A stretch of DNA of 20,395 nt from CAZAKO01 sp964546145 (GTDB lineage: Bacteria > Fidelibacterota > UBA2242). Below are positions 7,630-15,576 of the stretch, one piece after another (position 1 is the stretch's first letter; every line of letters starts with the position of its first letter). A model generated the notes under the pieces. That model was not told the DNA's origin. It searched no databases and was given only the letters and a program-made list of their open reading frames with translations. The position numbers and the translations under genes are program-made. The stretch spans positions 1 to 20,395 of the forward strand of contig CAZJIU010000038.1 of assembly GCA_964546145.1 (NCBI GenBank), read 5' to 3'.

Positions 7630-10242
7630 ATGAAGCAAAAAAGTCGTCGTGGATTAACCTTTAAACTGATTCTTTATATATTTTCCAGCATCGCAATTGT
7701 GTTAGCCGTAATTTTTATTGTCAATTACCAGTATTCAAAAAGAATGCTGATGAAAAATATCGATGAGAGTGCTCATAATCTGAACCAGAGTATTGTCAAT
7801 CGGGTTGAAGTGGTTCTGGCTTCGGTTGAAAAATTGCCCCGCGCGGTAGCTCTTTTGGTCGAGCATGGTCAATATACGCCGGAGCGATTAATGAGTGTCC
7901 TGCGTTTGTTAGTCGCAAATAATCCGGAAATCTACGGTATGACGATTGCCTTTGAACCGTATGCTTTTGTTAAAACCCAACGTTTTTTTGCGCCTTATTA
8001 CTACAAGTCAGGGGAGGAAGTCAAATTTACCTGGCTGGGCGATGAATATAATTATTTCAATTATGACTGGTATCTTATCCCGAAAGAGCTTAATAAAGCG
8101 CACTGGAGTGAACCGTATTATGATGAAGGCGGCGGAAATATTATCATGTCAACTTTCTCGGTACCAATTTATAAAATGATCAATGGTCAACATCAATTTA
8201 TCGGAATTATTACCGCCGATGTCTCACTGGATTGGTTACGACAAATTGTCAACTCGATTAAAGTTTTTGAAACCGGTTATGGCTATACAATTACCACCAC
8301 TGGGCAGTTTGTGACTCATCCAATTTCAGACATCATTATGAATGAGACTATTTTCAGTATTGCCGAAGAGCGTGGTTACCCATCGCTGCGCGAGATCGGT
8401 CGGGAACAGATTCAGGGTAAAACAGGTTTTAAAAAACCTGATTATAAAAGCCTGAAGGGGGGCAAATCCAGCTGGATTTCCTATGCCCCGATTTCAATGA
8501 ATGGCTGGTCGGTTGGCATTGTATACCCGCTGGATGAATTGCTTGGCGATGTGCGCTATTTAACGATGGTAATGCTGATACTCGGTCTGGGTGGTTTGAT
8601 TTTCATCGGATTTATAATAGCGGCAATTTCCAATTCAATTACCAAACCACTCCGCCGGTTAGACGAAGCCTCTAAAGATCTAGCGGCTGGTAATTTCGAT
8701 ATTGAGTTACCAAAAATCGAAAGCCGGGATGAGATTGGCAGGCTCAACCAGTCCTTTATTGCCATGCAAGCGGCTCTGCGCGAAACGATCGGCAAACTCA
8801 AAGACGCCAACGAAACCCTTGAGGATTACAGCCGCACTCTTGAGGAAAAAGTCAAACTACGCACTCACGAATTAAGTGCGAAAAATAAGGAACTGGACGC
8901 TTCCTTCCAGAACGTTAAAATCCTGAGCGATATCGGACAGAAAATCACCTCTACGCTCAATCTGGAATTGATTTTCAATACCGTTTATGAGAATGTCAAT
9001 GCTTTGCTGGACGCCACCACTTTCCTGATTATGACCTACAACGAAAGGGAACAGCAATTGGAATGTCGTTTGGCGATCCGCAAAGGCGAACGCCTGCCGC
9101 TTTACATCCAGCTGATGAGCGATAAAAATAAACTCGGCGTCTGGTGTGCCGAACATCGCGAGCCGATCTTTATGAACAACGTCGAAAGTGAATCGTCGAA
9201 ATATGTGACCTTTGAGGCTCGTACAACTACTGGCGAAACAATCTCGTCGCTGATTTATCTGCCGCTGATTGTCGAGCAGCGGCTAATCGGCGTTATCTCG
9301 GTGCAAAGTTATAAGAAAGATGCCTATAACCAGTATCACTTCGACATTTTACAAAACTTAGCAACTTACACTTCAATTGCCCTGGACAATGCCTTTGCCT
9401 ATGAGGCAATTAACCGGGCTAATAAAGAGCTGAAGGAGGCTCAGGCACAGTTAGTACAATCCGAAAAGATGGCTTCCCTCGGTCAGCTAACCGCCGGTAT
9501 CGCCCATGAAATCAAGAATCCCCTCAATTTCGTCAATAATTTTTCGGAACTTTCAATTGATCTGACCAAGGAACTAACCGAAGAAATCGATCACTTCCAG
9601 GATAAATTCGATCCGAAAGCCATGGATTATTTCCACGAAATTCTCACCGACCTGGAACACAATGTCCGCAAGATCAACGAACACGGCAAACGCGCCGACA
9701 GTATTGTCAAGGGAATGCTGCTTCACTCGCGCGGCAAACCGGGTGAAATGCAGAAGACGGACATCAACAATATCGTGCAAGAATATCTGAATCTTGCTTA
9801 TCACGGTTTCCGGGCGCAGGATTCAACTTTCAATGTTAAGCTCGAAACTAATTATGACACGACCCTGGAACCAATCAATGTAGTACCGCAGAACCTTAGC
9901 CGCGTTTTTCTGAATATCATTAATAATGCCTGCTATTCGGTGCATGAAAAGAAGAAGGAGCGTGGTGATAAATTTGCCCCGGTTGTCACTATCACCACTA
10001 AAAATCTGGGCGACAAAATCGAAGTCGTAATTCGTGACAACGGCAAGGGGATACCACAGGATATAATTGATAAAGTCTTTAATCCCTTCTTTACGACCAA
10101 GCCGACCGGCAAGGGGACCGGTCTTGGTCTTTCAATGAGTTACGACATCGTCGTCCAGGAACATAAAGGTGATCTGAAAGTCACTTCTGAGGTTGGTGAG
10201 TATGCCGAATTTTGTATTACAGTTCCTAAAAATCTTGCATAG
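7630..10242 (+). CDS. Membrane sensor histidine kinase (Cache-HAMP-GAF-HisKA-HATPase)
   Basis: The 870-aa protein is an inner-membrane sensor kinase. In order: transmembrane helix about 11-32; periplasmic double Cache-like sensor about 36-305 (motifs IYGMTIAFEP, WYLIPKE, GIITADVSLDWL, GYGYTIT); second helix about 311-334; HAMP about 335-390; coiled coil 391-430; GAF about 430-590; phosphoacceptor H626 in AGIAHEIKNPLNF; ATPase with N766 in LNIINNA, DNGKGIP (803-809), FNPFFTTK and GKGTGLGLS. The helical hairpin after the H-box has a long stretch (about 640-690). The open frame extends upstream to 7573 inside the previous gene, but TAGGAG at 7616-7621 sits 8 bases before ATG 7630, which was chosen; ATG 7624 is too close. 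It should autophosphorylate and feed the two receivers just downstream. There is no receiver of its own. Confidence 0.95.
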   Translation: MKQKSRRGLTFKLILYIFSSIAIVLAVIFIVNYQYSKRMLMKNIDESAHNLNQSIVNRVEVVLASVEKLPRAVALLVEHGQYTPERLMSVLRLLVANNPEIYGMTIAFEPYAFVKTQRFFAPYYYKSGEEVKFTWLGDEYNYFNYDWYLIPKELNKAHWSEPYYDEGGGNIIMSTFSVPIYKMINGQHQFIGIITADVSLDWLRQIVNSIKVFETGYGYTITTTGQFVTHPISDIIMNETIFSIAEERGYPSLREIGREQIQGKTGFKKPDYKSLKGGKSSWISYAPISMNGWSVGIVYPLDELLGDVRYLTMVMLILGLGGLIFIGFIIAAISNSITKPLRRLDEASKDLAAGNFDIELPKIESRDEIGRLNQSFIAMQAALRETIGKLKDANETLEDYSRTLEEKVKLRTHELSAKNKELDASFQNVKILSDIGQKITSTLNLELIFNTVYENVNALLDATTFLIMTYNEREQQLECRLAIRKGERLPLYIQLMSDKNKLGVWCAEHREPIFMNNVESESSKYVTFEARTTTGETISSLIYLPLIVEQRLIGVISVQSYKKDAYNQYHFDILQNLATYTSIALDNAFAYEAINRANKELKEAQAQLVQSEKMASLGQLTAGIAHEIKNPLNFVNNFSELSIDLTKELTEEIDHFQDKFDPKAMDYFHEILTDLEHNVRKINEHGKRADSIVKGMLLHSRGKPGEMQKTDINNIVQEYLNLAYHGFRAQDSTFNVKLETNYDTTLEPINVVPQNLSRVFLNIINNACYSVHEKKKERGDKFAPVVTITTKNLGDKIEVVIRDNGKGIPQDIIDKVFNPFFTTKPTGKGTGLGLSMSYDIVVQEHKGDLKVTSEVGEYAEFCITVPKNLA

Positions 10243-10257
10243 CAGAGGTATTGCATT

Positions 10258-10650
10258 ATGAAAATAATGGTTGTGGATGACGAGACGGACATCGAGCCAT
10301 TATTCAAGCAGCGTTTCCGCCGGGAAATCCGCGATGGTCAAATCGAATGTAATTTTTACTTTTCGGCTGAAAGTGCCCTGGAATACCTGAATTCGGCTAA
10401 AGCGGCTGACATCGTCCTAATTCTGTCTGACATTAATATGCCAGGCATGAACGGTTTGGAACTGCTCCGGATTCTGAAAGAGCAATATGCGCACCTGACA
10501 GTTTTTATGGTCACCGCTTATGACGATGAGGAAAAATATAAAAAGGCGCTTCAATACGGCGCCGACCGTTACTTAACCAAACCGATTGATTTCGAGGAGT
10601 TAAAAGTCGAAATTTTAAATTACCAAAAAATAGGGAGCACCGATGATTGA
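10258..10650 (+). CDS. Stand-alone response-regulator receiver protein
   Basis: At 130 aa this is a receiver domain with no output domain. The acidic pocket is D7/D8, the phosphoacceptor is D58 in LILSDINMPGMNG, the switch threonine is T86 in MVTAYD, and the conserved lysine is K108 in LTKPID. The ribosome binding site AGAGG (10244-10248) lies 9 bases before the ATG, 15 bases after the kinase stop. The reading frame overlaps the next gene by 8 bases, so the two are translationally coupled. The N-terminal 30 residues are very like those of the next receiver (VVDDE-D-E then QRFRR-IRD), suggesting they arose by duplication. It may act as a phosphate shuttle, or as a competing sink for the kinase. 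No DNA-binding segment is present. Confidence 0.93.
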   Translation: MKIMVVDDETDIEPLFKQRFRREIRDGQIECNFYFSAESALEYLNSAKAADIVLILSDINMPGMNGLELLRILKEQYAHLTVFMVTAYDDEEKYKKALQYGADRYLTKPIDFEELKVEILNYQKIGSTDD

Positions 10651-11809
10651 GAAAATAATGGTCGTTGACGACGAGCCGGATCTCGAATCGCTCATCCGTC
10701 AGCGCTTCCGAAGACAAATCCGCGATAGTGAATACGACTTTGTTTTTGCTGCTAATGGGTTGGAGGCACTATCCCGTTTATTGGAGTTTCCTGATATTAA
10801 TATCATTCTCAGTGACATTAATATGCCAGAGATGGATGGTCTAACCCTGCTAGCTAAACTGAATGAGTTGAAAAATCCGGCGTTGAAGACCGTGATTGTC
10901 TCGGCTTACGGTGACATGGATAATATTCGCACTGCAATGAATCGGGGTGCTTTCGATTTTGTGACCAAGCCGGTTGATTTTATCGACTTGGAAACTACAA
11001 TCAAAAAGACTATCCACGAGCTGGAGATTTTACGGCAGGCACAGCAGGAACATGATCAATTGGTTGCAATTCAGCAAGATTTAGTAGTTGCTCGCAATAT
11101 CCAGCAATCAATTCTGCCAAAAGTTTTTCCGCCTTTTCCCGAGCGAAACGACTTTGATATTTATGCCGGCATGACTCCTGCTAAGGAAGTTGGTGGCGAT
11201 TTCTATGACTTTTTCTTAATTGATAAAGAGCGCCTGGGGCTAGTGATCGGCGATGTTTCCGGTAAAGGTATTCCGGCGGCGATATTCATGGCAGTTAGTC
11301 GTACCCTGCTGAAAGCCACTGCGATGAAAGGTCTGCCGCCAAGCGAGTGTTTGGCTTATGTCAACGATCTGCTCTGTCTCGAAAGTACCGCCTCAATGTT
11401 CGTTACGATTTTCTATGGCATTTTTAATACTACGACCGGTGAACTTGAATACTCCAATGGCGGCCATAATCCGCCTTATATTCTGAAAGCTGATGGAAAA
11501 GTTCAGCTGCTCGAAATGGCTGGCGGAATTGCCCTGGGTGTGATGGAGGAAATGTCCTATGATGTTAAGCGAATCGAGCTGCAGCCAGGTAATGGGATTT
11601 TCCTGTATACCGATGGGGTAACCGAGGCTTTTAATGCTGATGGAGTGATGTATACCGACCAACGCCTGGAGCAGCTCCTGACCGGACAAAATTCGCAACC
11701 CATCAAGGCGATTGTTCAGAAAGTTTTTCAGGATGTTAGCGATTTTTCGACTGGAATAGAACAATCTGATGACATTACTATTCTCTCGATGCGGAGAGCC
11801 GTTACTTAA
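10643..11809 (+). CDS. Response regulator with SpoIIE/RsbU-type PP2C serine phosphatase output
   Basis: The 388-aa protein joins a receiver (about 1-125; D9/D10, phosphoacceptor D58 in LSDINMPEMDG, K109 in VTKPVD) through a coiled coil (about 125-155, ending in ARNIQQSILP, the usual linker helix of RsbU-like proteins) to a PP2C-type phosphatase (about 170-385). Metal-binding motifs are intact: GGDFYD (184-189), GDVSGKG (203-209), NGGHNPPY (272-279), YTDGVTE (322-328) and SDDIT (375-379). Family members dephosphorylate an anti-anti-sigma STAS protein when the receiver is phosphorylated. No STAS protein or RsbW-like kinase is encoded in this window, so the partner must lie elsewhere. GGGAG (10633-10637) inside the upstream gene supports ATG 10643. 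It is the last gene of the cassette; no strong terminator follows. Confidence 0.94.
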   Translation: MIEKIMVVDDEPDLESLIRQRFRRQIRDSEYDFVFAANGLEALSRLLEFPDINIILSDINMPEMDGLTLLAKLNELKNPALKTVIVSAYGDMDNIRTAMNRGAFDFVTKPVDFIDLETTIKKTIHELEILRQAQQEHDQLVAIQQDLVVARNIQQSILPKVFPPFPERNDFDIYAGMTPAKEVGGDFYDFFLIDKERLGLVIGDVSGKGIPAAIFMAVSRTLLKATAMKGLPPSECLAYVNDLLCLESTASMFVTIFYGIFNTTTGELEYSNGGHNPPYILKADGKVQLLEMAGGIALGVMEEMSYDVKRIELQPGNGIFLYTDGVTEAFNADGVMYTDQRLEQLLTGQNSQPIKAIVQKVFQDVSDFSTGIEQSDDITILSMRRAVT

Positions 11810-11899
11810 AAATTAGTTTTAATCTGATATGCCTTTTTTAGAATTTTTCCCCAAAAATAAATGCCGGTTACTCCCAATTGGACAAAAGGGGAAAGCCCA

Positions 11900-11928
11900 T
11901 TTATCAGACTGTACAAATGTCAGATAAA
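11900..11928. repeat. Imperfect inverted repeat between cassette and groES
   Basis: TTTATCAGAC (11900-11909) and GTCAGATAAA (11919-11928) pair with one mismatch across a nine-base spacer. It is not followed by a T-run, so it is a weak terminator candidate and may equally be an operator. The function is unknown. Confidence 0.4.
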
Positions 11929-12063
11929 ATAATCATACAGCTTTAAATTCTGACGAAATGACTTTTTAAAATTATGGCACATCCTTTGTCAGAATAGTGC
12001 TGTTTTTAAAATTCTGGATGTTTGCACCAAATAAAAATAATAGATATTTGCAAGGAAAAGTGG

Positions 12064-12093
12064 TTGACTTAGAGAGCAAAAAGTTTGTAATAT
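12064..12093 (+). promoter_or_regulatory. groESL sigma-70 promoter
   Basis: TTGACT (12064-12069) and TAATAT (12088-12093) are separated by 18 bases. The -10 box runs into the CIRCE operator, the usual placement for HrcA repression. The predicted start falls near 12100, inside the operator, leaving a leader of about 40 bases. Confidence 0.85.
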
Positions 12094-12119
12094 TAGCAGA
12101 CTTAATTTAAGAGTGCTAA
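12093..12119 (+). promoter_or_regulatory. CIRCE operator (HrcA binding site)
   Basis: TTAGCAGAC, nine bases, GAGTGCTAA. The right arm matches the CIRCE consensus perfectly and the left arm matches at 7 of 9 positions (consensus TTAGCACTC), with the exact nine-base spacer. CIRCE is the binding site of the heat-shock repressor HrcA, so groESL is predicted to be derepressed on heat or folding stress. hrcA itself is not in this window. Confidence 0.92.
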
Positions 12120-12141
12120 AAAATGAAAGGAGAAATAGGAC

Positions 12142-12429
12142 ATGAAAATTAAACCCTTAGCAGATCGAGTGGTTATTAAACCATCAGAGGCAGAAGAACG
12201 CACTGCAGGTGGCATTATTCTTCCAGACACTGCAAAGGAAAAACCTCAGGAAGGCACTGTTGTTGCTGTAGGTCCGGGAAAAATCAGTGAAAATGGTACT
12301 AAGGTAGCCATGGAAGTAAAAGTTGGTAATAAGGTACTCTATGGTAAATACTCGGGAACCGAGATTATCATAGATAGTGTTGAACATCTCATTATGAGAG
12401 AAAGTGATATCCTGGCGATTATCAGCTAG
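12142..12429 (+). CDS. groES: Co-chaperonin GroES
   Basis: This 95-aa protein is the cytoplasmic 10-kDa lid of the GroEL folding chamber; the length is normal for the family. It begins MKIKPLADRVVIKP and contains the mobile loop with the conserved TAGGIILPDTA (residues 22-32) that contacts GroEL, then KPQEGTVVAVGPG, VLYGKYSGTE and the end ESDILAII. AAAGGAG (12126-12132) lies 9 bases before the ATG. It is the first gene of a two-gene operon, with groEL 19 bases downstream, under the promoter and CIRCE operator just upstream. Confidence 0.98.
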   Translation: MKIKPLADRVVIKPSEAEERTAGGIILPDTAKEKPQEGTVVAVGPGKISENGTKVAMEVKVGNKVLYGKYSGTEIIIDSVEHLIMRESDILAIIS

Positions 12430-12448
12430 GTGAAGAAAGGAGTCAATA

Positions 12449-14071
12449 ATGGCAAAGCAAATTGAATATGATCTGAAAGCAAGAACTGCCTTGAAGGAAG
12501 GTGTTGATAAATTAGCTAATGCAGTGAAGGTAACCCTGGGGCCCAAGGGGAGAAATGTCGTCATTGAGAAAAAATTTGGTTCTCCGACAATTACGAAAGA
12601 CGGTGTAACGGTTGCAAAAGAAATCGAACTGGAAGATAGGTTAGAGAACATCGGTGCGCAAATGGTCAAGGAGGTGGCTTCAAAGACTTCGGATATTGCC
12701 GGAGATGGTACAACTACGGCTACCGTCCTGGCGCAGGCGATCATTTCGGAAGGACTGAAGAATGTTACCGCTGGTGCAGATCCAATGGATATTAAAAGAG
12801 GAATTGATCTGGCGGCTGCTGAAGTTGTCAAAGGGCTGAAAGAGATTAGCAAAGAGGTTACCGGGAGTAAAGAGAAAATCGCTCAAGTAGGTTCCATCTC
12901 GGCTAATAATGATGTTTTTATTGGGCAGCTGATTTCCGATGCAATGGAAAAAGTGGGTAAAGATGGTGTAATTACAGTTGAAGAGGCCAAGACCGCCGAA
13001 ACCAGCTTAAAGTTTGTCGAAGGAATGCAATTTGATCGGGGGTATATATCCCCCTATTTTGTAACGAATGCCGAGGCAATGGAAGCGGTTCTTGAAGATC
13101 CTTACATCCTGATTCATGATAAGAAAATCAGCGGTATGAAAGACTTGCTGCCGATTCTTGAAAAGATATCTCAAGTAAGTCGTCCACTCCTGATAATCAC
13201 AGAAGATATCGAAGGCGAAGCATTAGCGACCCTGATTGTTAATAAATTAAGAGGAACTCTCCGGGTAGTTGCCGTCAAAGCCCCTGGGTTTGGTGATCGT
13301 CGAAAAGCAATGCTTGAAGATATTTCAGTCCTGACTGGCGGAATCGTTGTTTCTGAGGAACAGGGTTATAAACTGGAAAATGCTACGCTAAATTACCTGG
13401 GAAAAGCCAAACGGATTACTATTGATAAAGACAATACTACGATTGTCGAAGGTAGTGGAAAAGCGGAAGATATTAAAGGGCGAATTAAACAGATAAAAGC
13501 CCAAATTGAGACGACAACTTCCGATTATGATAAGGAAAAACTGCAGGAGCGTCTGGCTAAACTATCGGGTGGTGTAGCTGTCATTGAGGTCGGAGCCGCA
13601 ACCGAAGTCGAAATGAAAGAGAGAAAGGCGCGCGTCGAGGATGCGCTGCATGCGACTCGGGCTGCTGTGGAAGAGGGTATTGTTCCTGGTGGTGGTGTCG
13701 CGCTGATCAGAGTATTGAAAAAGATCGAAAAACTCACAGCACCTGGCGATCAAAATGTCGGGATCAAAATCGTTAGAAGAGCGATTGAGGAGCCGATCCG
13801 CCAGATTGTTAAAAATGCCGGTCACGAACCTTCGATAGTAGTTCAGAAAGTTAAAGACGGTAAAGATGATTTCGGTTTTGATGCCTATAAGGAAGAGTTT
13901 GTCAATCTTTATCAAGCTGGGATTATTGATCCGACGAAAGTGGTCCGGATTGCATTGGAAAATGCTGCCAGTATTGCTGGTCTGCTATTAACCACCGAAG
14001 CAACTATAGCTGAAATTCCTGAACCGAGGCCCGCGACTCCTCCGATGCCTCCGGGCGGCGATATGTATTAA
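12449..14071 (+). CDS. groEL: Chaperonin GroEL
   Basis: This 540-aa cytoplasmic protein is the 60-kDa ATP-driven folding chaperonin that works with GroES. Nucleotide-site motifs are intact: LGPKGRNVVIE (30-40), ITKDGVTVAKEIE with D51, and AGDGTTTATVLA with catalytic D86; the equivalent of E. coli D398 is in RVEDALHAT, followed by EEGIVPGGGVAL. The C-terminus is PPMPPGGDMY, a short ending without the GGM repeat run common in proteobacterial GroEL; the length is otherwise normal. AAAGGAG (12436-12442) is 6 bases before the ATG. It is transcribed with groES and closed by a terminator. Confidence 0.98.
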   Translation: MAKQIEYDLKARTALKEGVDKLANAVKVTLGPKGRNVVIEKKFGSPTITKDGVTVAKEIELEDRLENIGAQMVKEVASKTSDIAGDGTTTATVLAQAIISEGLKNVTAGADPMDIKRGIDLAAAEVVKGLKEISKEVTGSKEKIAQVGSISANNDVFIGQLISDAMEKVGKDGVITVEEAKTAETSLKFVEGMQFDRGYISPYFVTNAEAMEAVLEDPYILIHDKKISGMKDLLPILEKISQVSRPLLIITEDIEGEALATLIVNKLRGTLRVVAVKAPGFGDRRKAMLEDISVLTGGIVVSEEQGYKLENATLNYLGKAKRITIDKDNTTIVEGSGKAEDIKGRIKQIKAQIETTTSDYDKEKLQERLAKLSGGVAVIEVGAATEVEMKERKARVEDALHATRAAVEEGIVPGGGVALIRVLKKIEKLTAPGDQNVGIKIVRRAIEEPIRQIVKNAGHEPSIVVQKVKDGKDDFGFDAYKEEFVNLYQAGIIDPTKVVRIALENAASIAGLLLTTEATIAEIPEPRPATPPMPPGGDMY

Positions 14072-14091
14072 TTGGACGAAATGGATGAAAA

Positions 14092-14124
14092 TGGGCTGCT
14101 GCGTATAGGAGCAGCCCACTTTTA
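14092..14124 (+). terminator. Rho-independent terminator of groESL
   Basis: TGGGCTGCT (14092-14100) pairs perfectly with AGCAGCCCA (14110-14118) around a nine-base loop, followed by CTTTTATTG. It begins 20 bases after the groEL stop. The T-tract is interrupted, so some readthrough is possible. Confidence 0.85.
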
Positions 14125-14160
14125 TTGTAGAACGGGTTAATCGTATTTCCCTTTAAGCTC

Positions 14161-14189
14161 TTGATTCTGATTGTTATTAGAGATATATT
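14161..14189 (+). promoter_or_regulatory. Candidate sigma-70 promoter of the helical protein/rpoD unit
   Basis: TTGATT (14161-14166), 17 bases, TATATT (14184-14189). The predicted start is near 14196, about 20 bases before the ATG at 14217 and just ahead of its ribosome binding site. It lies between the groESL terminator and the next gene, which supports it. Confidence 0.65.
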
Positions 14190-14216
14190 GCAAAGGATGA
14201 AAATTGGGAGGCAAAA

Positions 14217-14600
14217 ATGGCAAATTTGTGGGGCGATATAAAAAAGAGTCTGGGTGAGTTTGTAACTAAAGCTGCTGATAAAGCCGGTGAATTAACTCGT
14301 GAGGCAGCCGACAAAGCGGAAGAGGTCACAAAATTAGGAAAGGTAAAACTGGATATCTTTCAGATTAAAAGAGATATCGAGAAACAATTTAGCGAGTTGG
14401 GTGGCACCGTTTACCAAATGATCTTAGATAAAAAGACCAAAGATCTTGAGAAAGATGAAAAAGTAAAGGCATGCATTACCGCGATTGGAAATCTCGAACA
14501 GAAAATGAAAGAAAAAGAAGCCCAGTATAAGCAGATTCAGGAAGAAAGTGCTGTCAAGAAACAAAAACCGGCCGACACCAAAGAAGAGACCGAACAATAA
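14217..14600 (+). CDS. Small helical coiled-coil protein, unknown function
   Basis: The 127-aa product has no signal peptide or membrane segment. Residues 12-42 are an alanine/lysine/glutamate-rich amphipathic helix with a repeated element (TKAADKAGELTREAADKAEE), reminiscent of apolipoprotein- or LEA-like helices. Residues about 43-90 (LDIFQIKRDIEKQFSELGG then YQMI) form a second helical region, and the tail is highly charged with a low-complexity end. I do not recognise a named family; similar small helical proteins with the IKRDIEKQFSELGG-type segment are common hypotheticals. GGGAGG (14206-14211) sits 5 bases before the ATG. It lies 23 bases ahead of the primary sigma factor and is probably cotranscribed with it; its position after groESL hints at a stress or housekeeping role, which is inference only. 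Confidence 0.85.
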   Translation: MANLWGDIKKSLGEFVTKAADKAGELTREAADKAEEVTKLGKVKLDIFQIKRDIEKQFSELGGTVYQMILDKKTKDLEKDEKVKACITAIGNLEQKMKEKEAQYKQIQEESAVKKQKPADTKEETEQ

Positions 14601-14623
14601 CCTTTCTTTAAAAACATAATCTA

Positions 14624-15487
14624 ATGGACAAGAGTGGTTCGCCAAATAACCCTCCTTATTCCAGTAATTACATTCTACGTAAATATTTCGAAGAAATTAG
14701 TAGTGAGCAGCCTCTGACTCCCGATGAGGAGATAGAATTAGCCACAAAAGTCAGGCAAGGAGATTCCCAGGCGCTTGATAAGTTACTCCGAGCCAATTTA
14801 CGTTTTGTTGTCTCAGTTGCGAAAAAGTATCAGAATCTCGGTCTATCGTTGGAGGATCTCATTAATGAGGGCAATATTGGGCTAATCAAGGCGGCTCAGC
14901 GGTTTGATGAAACTCGTGGTTTTAAATTTATTTCTTATGCGGTCTGGTGGATTCGACAAACTATATTACAGTCGATTTCAGAATATTCAAGATTGGTCCG
15001 ATTGCCGCTGAATATCGTTGGTAATTTGAACAAAATATCGAAAATCACTTCCGAGTTTGAACAGGAATATGAACGAGAACCAACGACTGATGAAATTGAA
15101 GAAATTTTGGTCAGAGAAAATATTGATTTGGATATGATCAGGCAGTTTAAAGAAGGAACAATGAGTATCAATTCGCCTGTGAGAGGGAGTGAAAATAGCA
15201 CCCTTCAGGATATTCTGTCCGGACCAGAGGATAATGATCCGGGAAAGGTATTAACGCAGGAATCCTTTCATCAAGAAATTAAACGGGTTCTCAATAGTCT
15301 AGAGGAAAGAGAGGCGATGGTGATCCGGTTATATTTTGGCATTGATCGTGAATTGCCAATGACTCTCGAAGAAATTGGTAACCTGCTGAATCTGACTCGG
15401 GAGAGGGTCAGACAGATTAAGGAGAAGGCTTTACGTAAGTTAAAGCATGCTTCACGATCGCTTTTGTTAAGAGCTTTTTTAGGCTAA
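14624..15487 (+). CDS. rpoD: Primary (sigma-70 family) RNA polymerase sigma factor, short form
   Basis: This 287-aa protein directs RNA polymerase to housekeeping promoters. Region 1.2 starts at about residue 17 (YILRKYFEEIS, then LTPDEEIELA). Region 2 has LLRANLRFVVSVAKKYQ, EDLINEGNIGLIKAAQRFD and FISYAVWWIRQTI, region 3 has SRLVRLPLNI, and region 4 has MTLEEIGNLLNLTRERVRQIKEKALRKLK. Region 1.1 is absent, and both the length and the motifs match the primary sigma of Bacteroidetes-like bacteria rather than alternative ECF factors. The start has no Shine-Dalgarno (ACATAATCTA before the ATG), a common feature in that lineage. Consistent with this factor, nearby promoters include a near-consensus TTGACA/TAAAAT. 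A paralogous primary-like sigma is possible but less likely. Confidence 0.92.
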   Translation: MDKSGSPNNPPYSSNYILRKYFEEISSEQPLTPDEEIELATKVRQGDSQALDKLLRANLRFVVSVAKKYQNLGLSLEDLINEGNIGLIKAAQRFDETRGFKFISYAVWWIRQTILQSISEYSRLVRLPLNIVGNLNKISKITSEFEQEYEREPTTDEIEEILVRENIDLDMIRQFKEGTMSINSPVRGSENSTLQDILSGPEDNDPGKVLTQESFHQEIKRVLNSLEEREAMVIRLYFGIDRELPMTLEEIGNLLNLTRERVRQIKEKALRKLKHASRSLLLRAFLG

Positions 15488-15494
15488 AAAAAGC
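15473..15494 (+). terminator. Possible weak terminator overlapping the rpoD stop
   Basis: GCTTTTTT (15473-15480) can pair with AAAAAAGC (15487-15494) across a six-base loop; the stem spans the stop codon TAA 15485-15487. There is no following T-run on the plus strand, so termination would be inefficient. It ends immediately before the next promoter. Confidence 0.35.
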
Positions 15495-15495
15495 A

Positions 15496-15524
15496 TTGAC
15501 AATAAATTTATAATTGATTAAAAT
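15496..15524 (+). promoter_or_regulatory. Strong sigma-70 promoter of the M23 peptidase operon
   Basis: TTGACA (15496-15501), 17 bases, TAAAAT (15519-15524): a perfect -35 and a one-mismatch -10 with ideal spacing. The predicted start is near 15531, about 45 bases before the ATG at 15577. It begins 9 bases after the rpoD stop codon and probably drives the M23-miaB-lapA-lapB-SPOR run. Confidence 0.85.
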
Positions 15525-15576
15525 GACCTCCAGATGAGAATCAAGGGGTATTAAAGTAAACCGTTACTGTTAAAGG

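Noticed and set aside
10643..11809. Diguanylate cyclase or DNA-binding output for the second response regulator
   Set aside because: There is no GGDEF or helix-turn-helix motif; GGDFYD, GDVSGKG and YTDGVTE are PP2C/SpoIIE phosphatase motifs.
12184..12852. 222-codon minus-strand frame over groES/groEL
   Set aside because: It is the complement of two highly conserved genes, with serine/phenylalanine-rich composition typical of an antisense shadow and no ribosome binding site.
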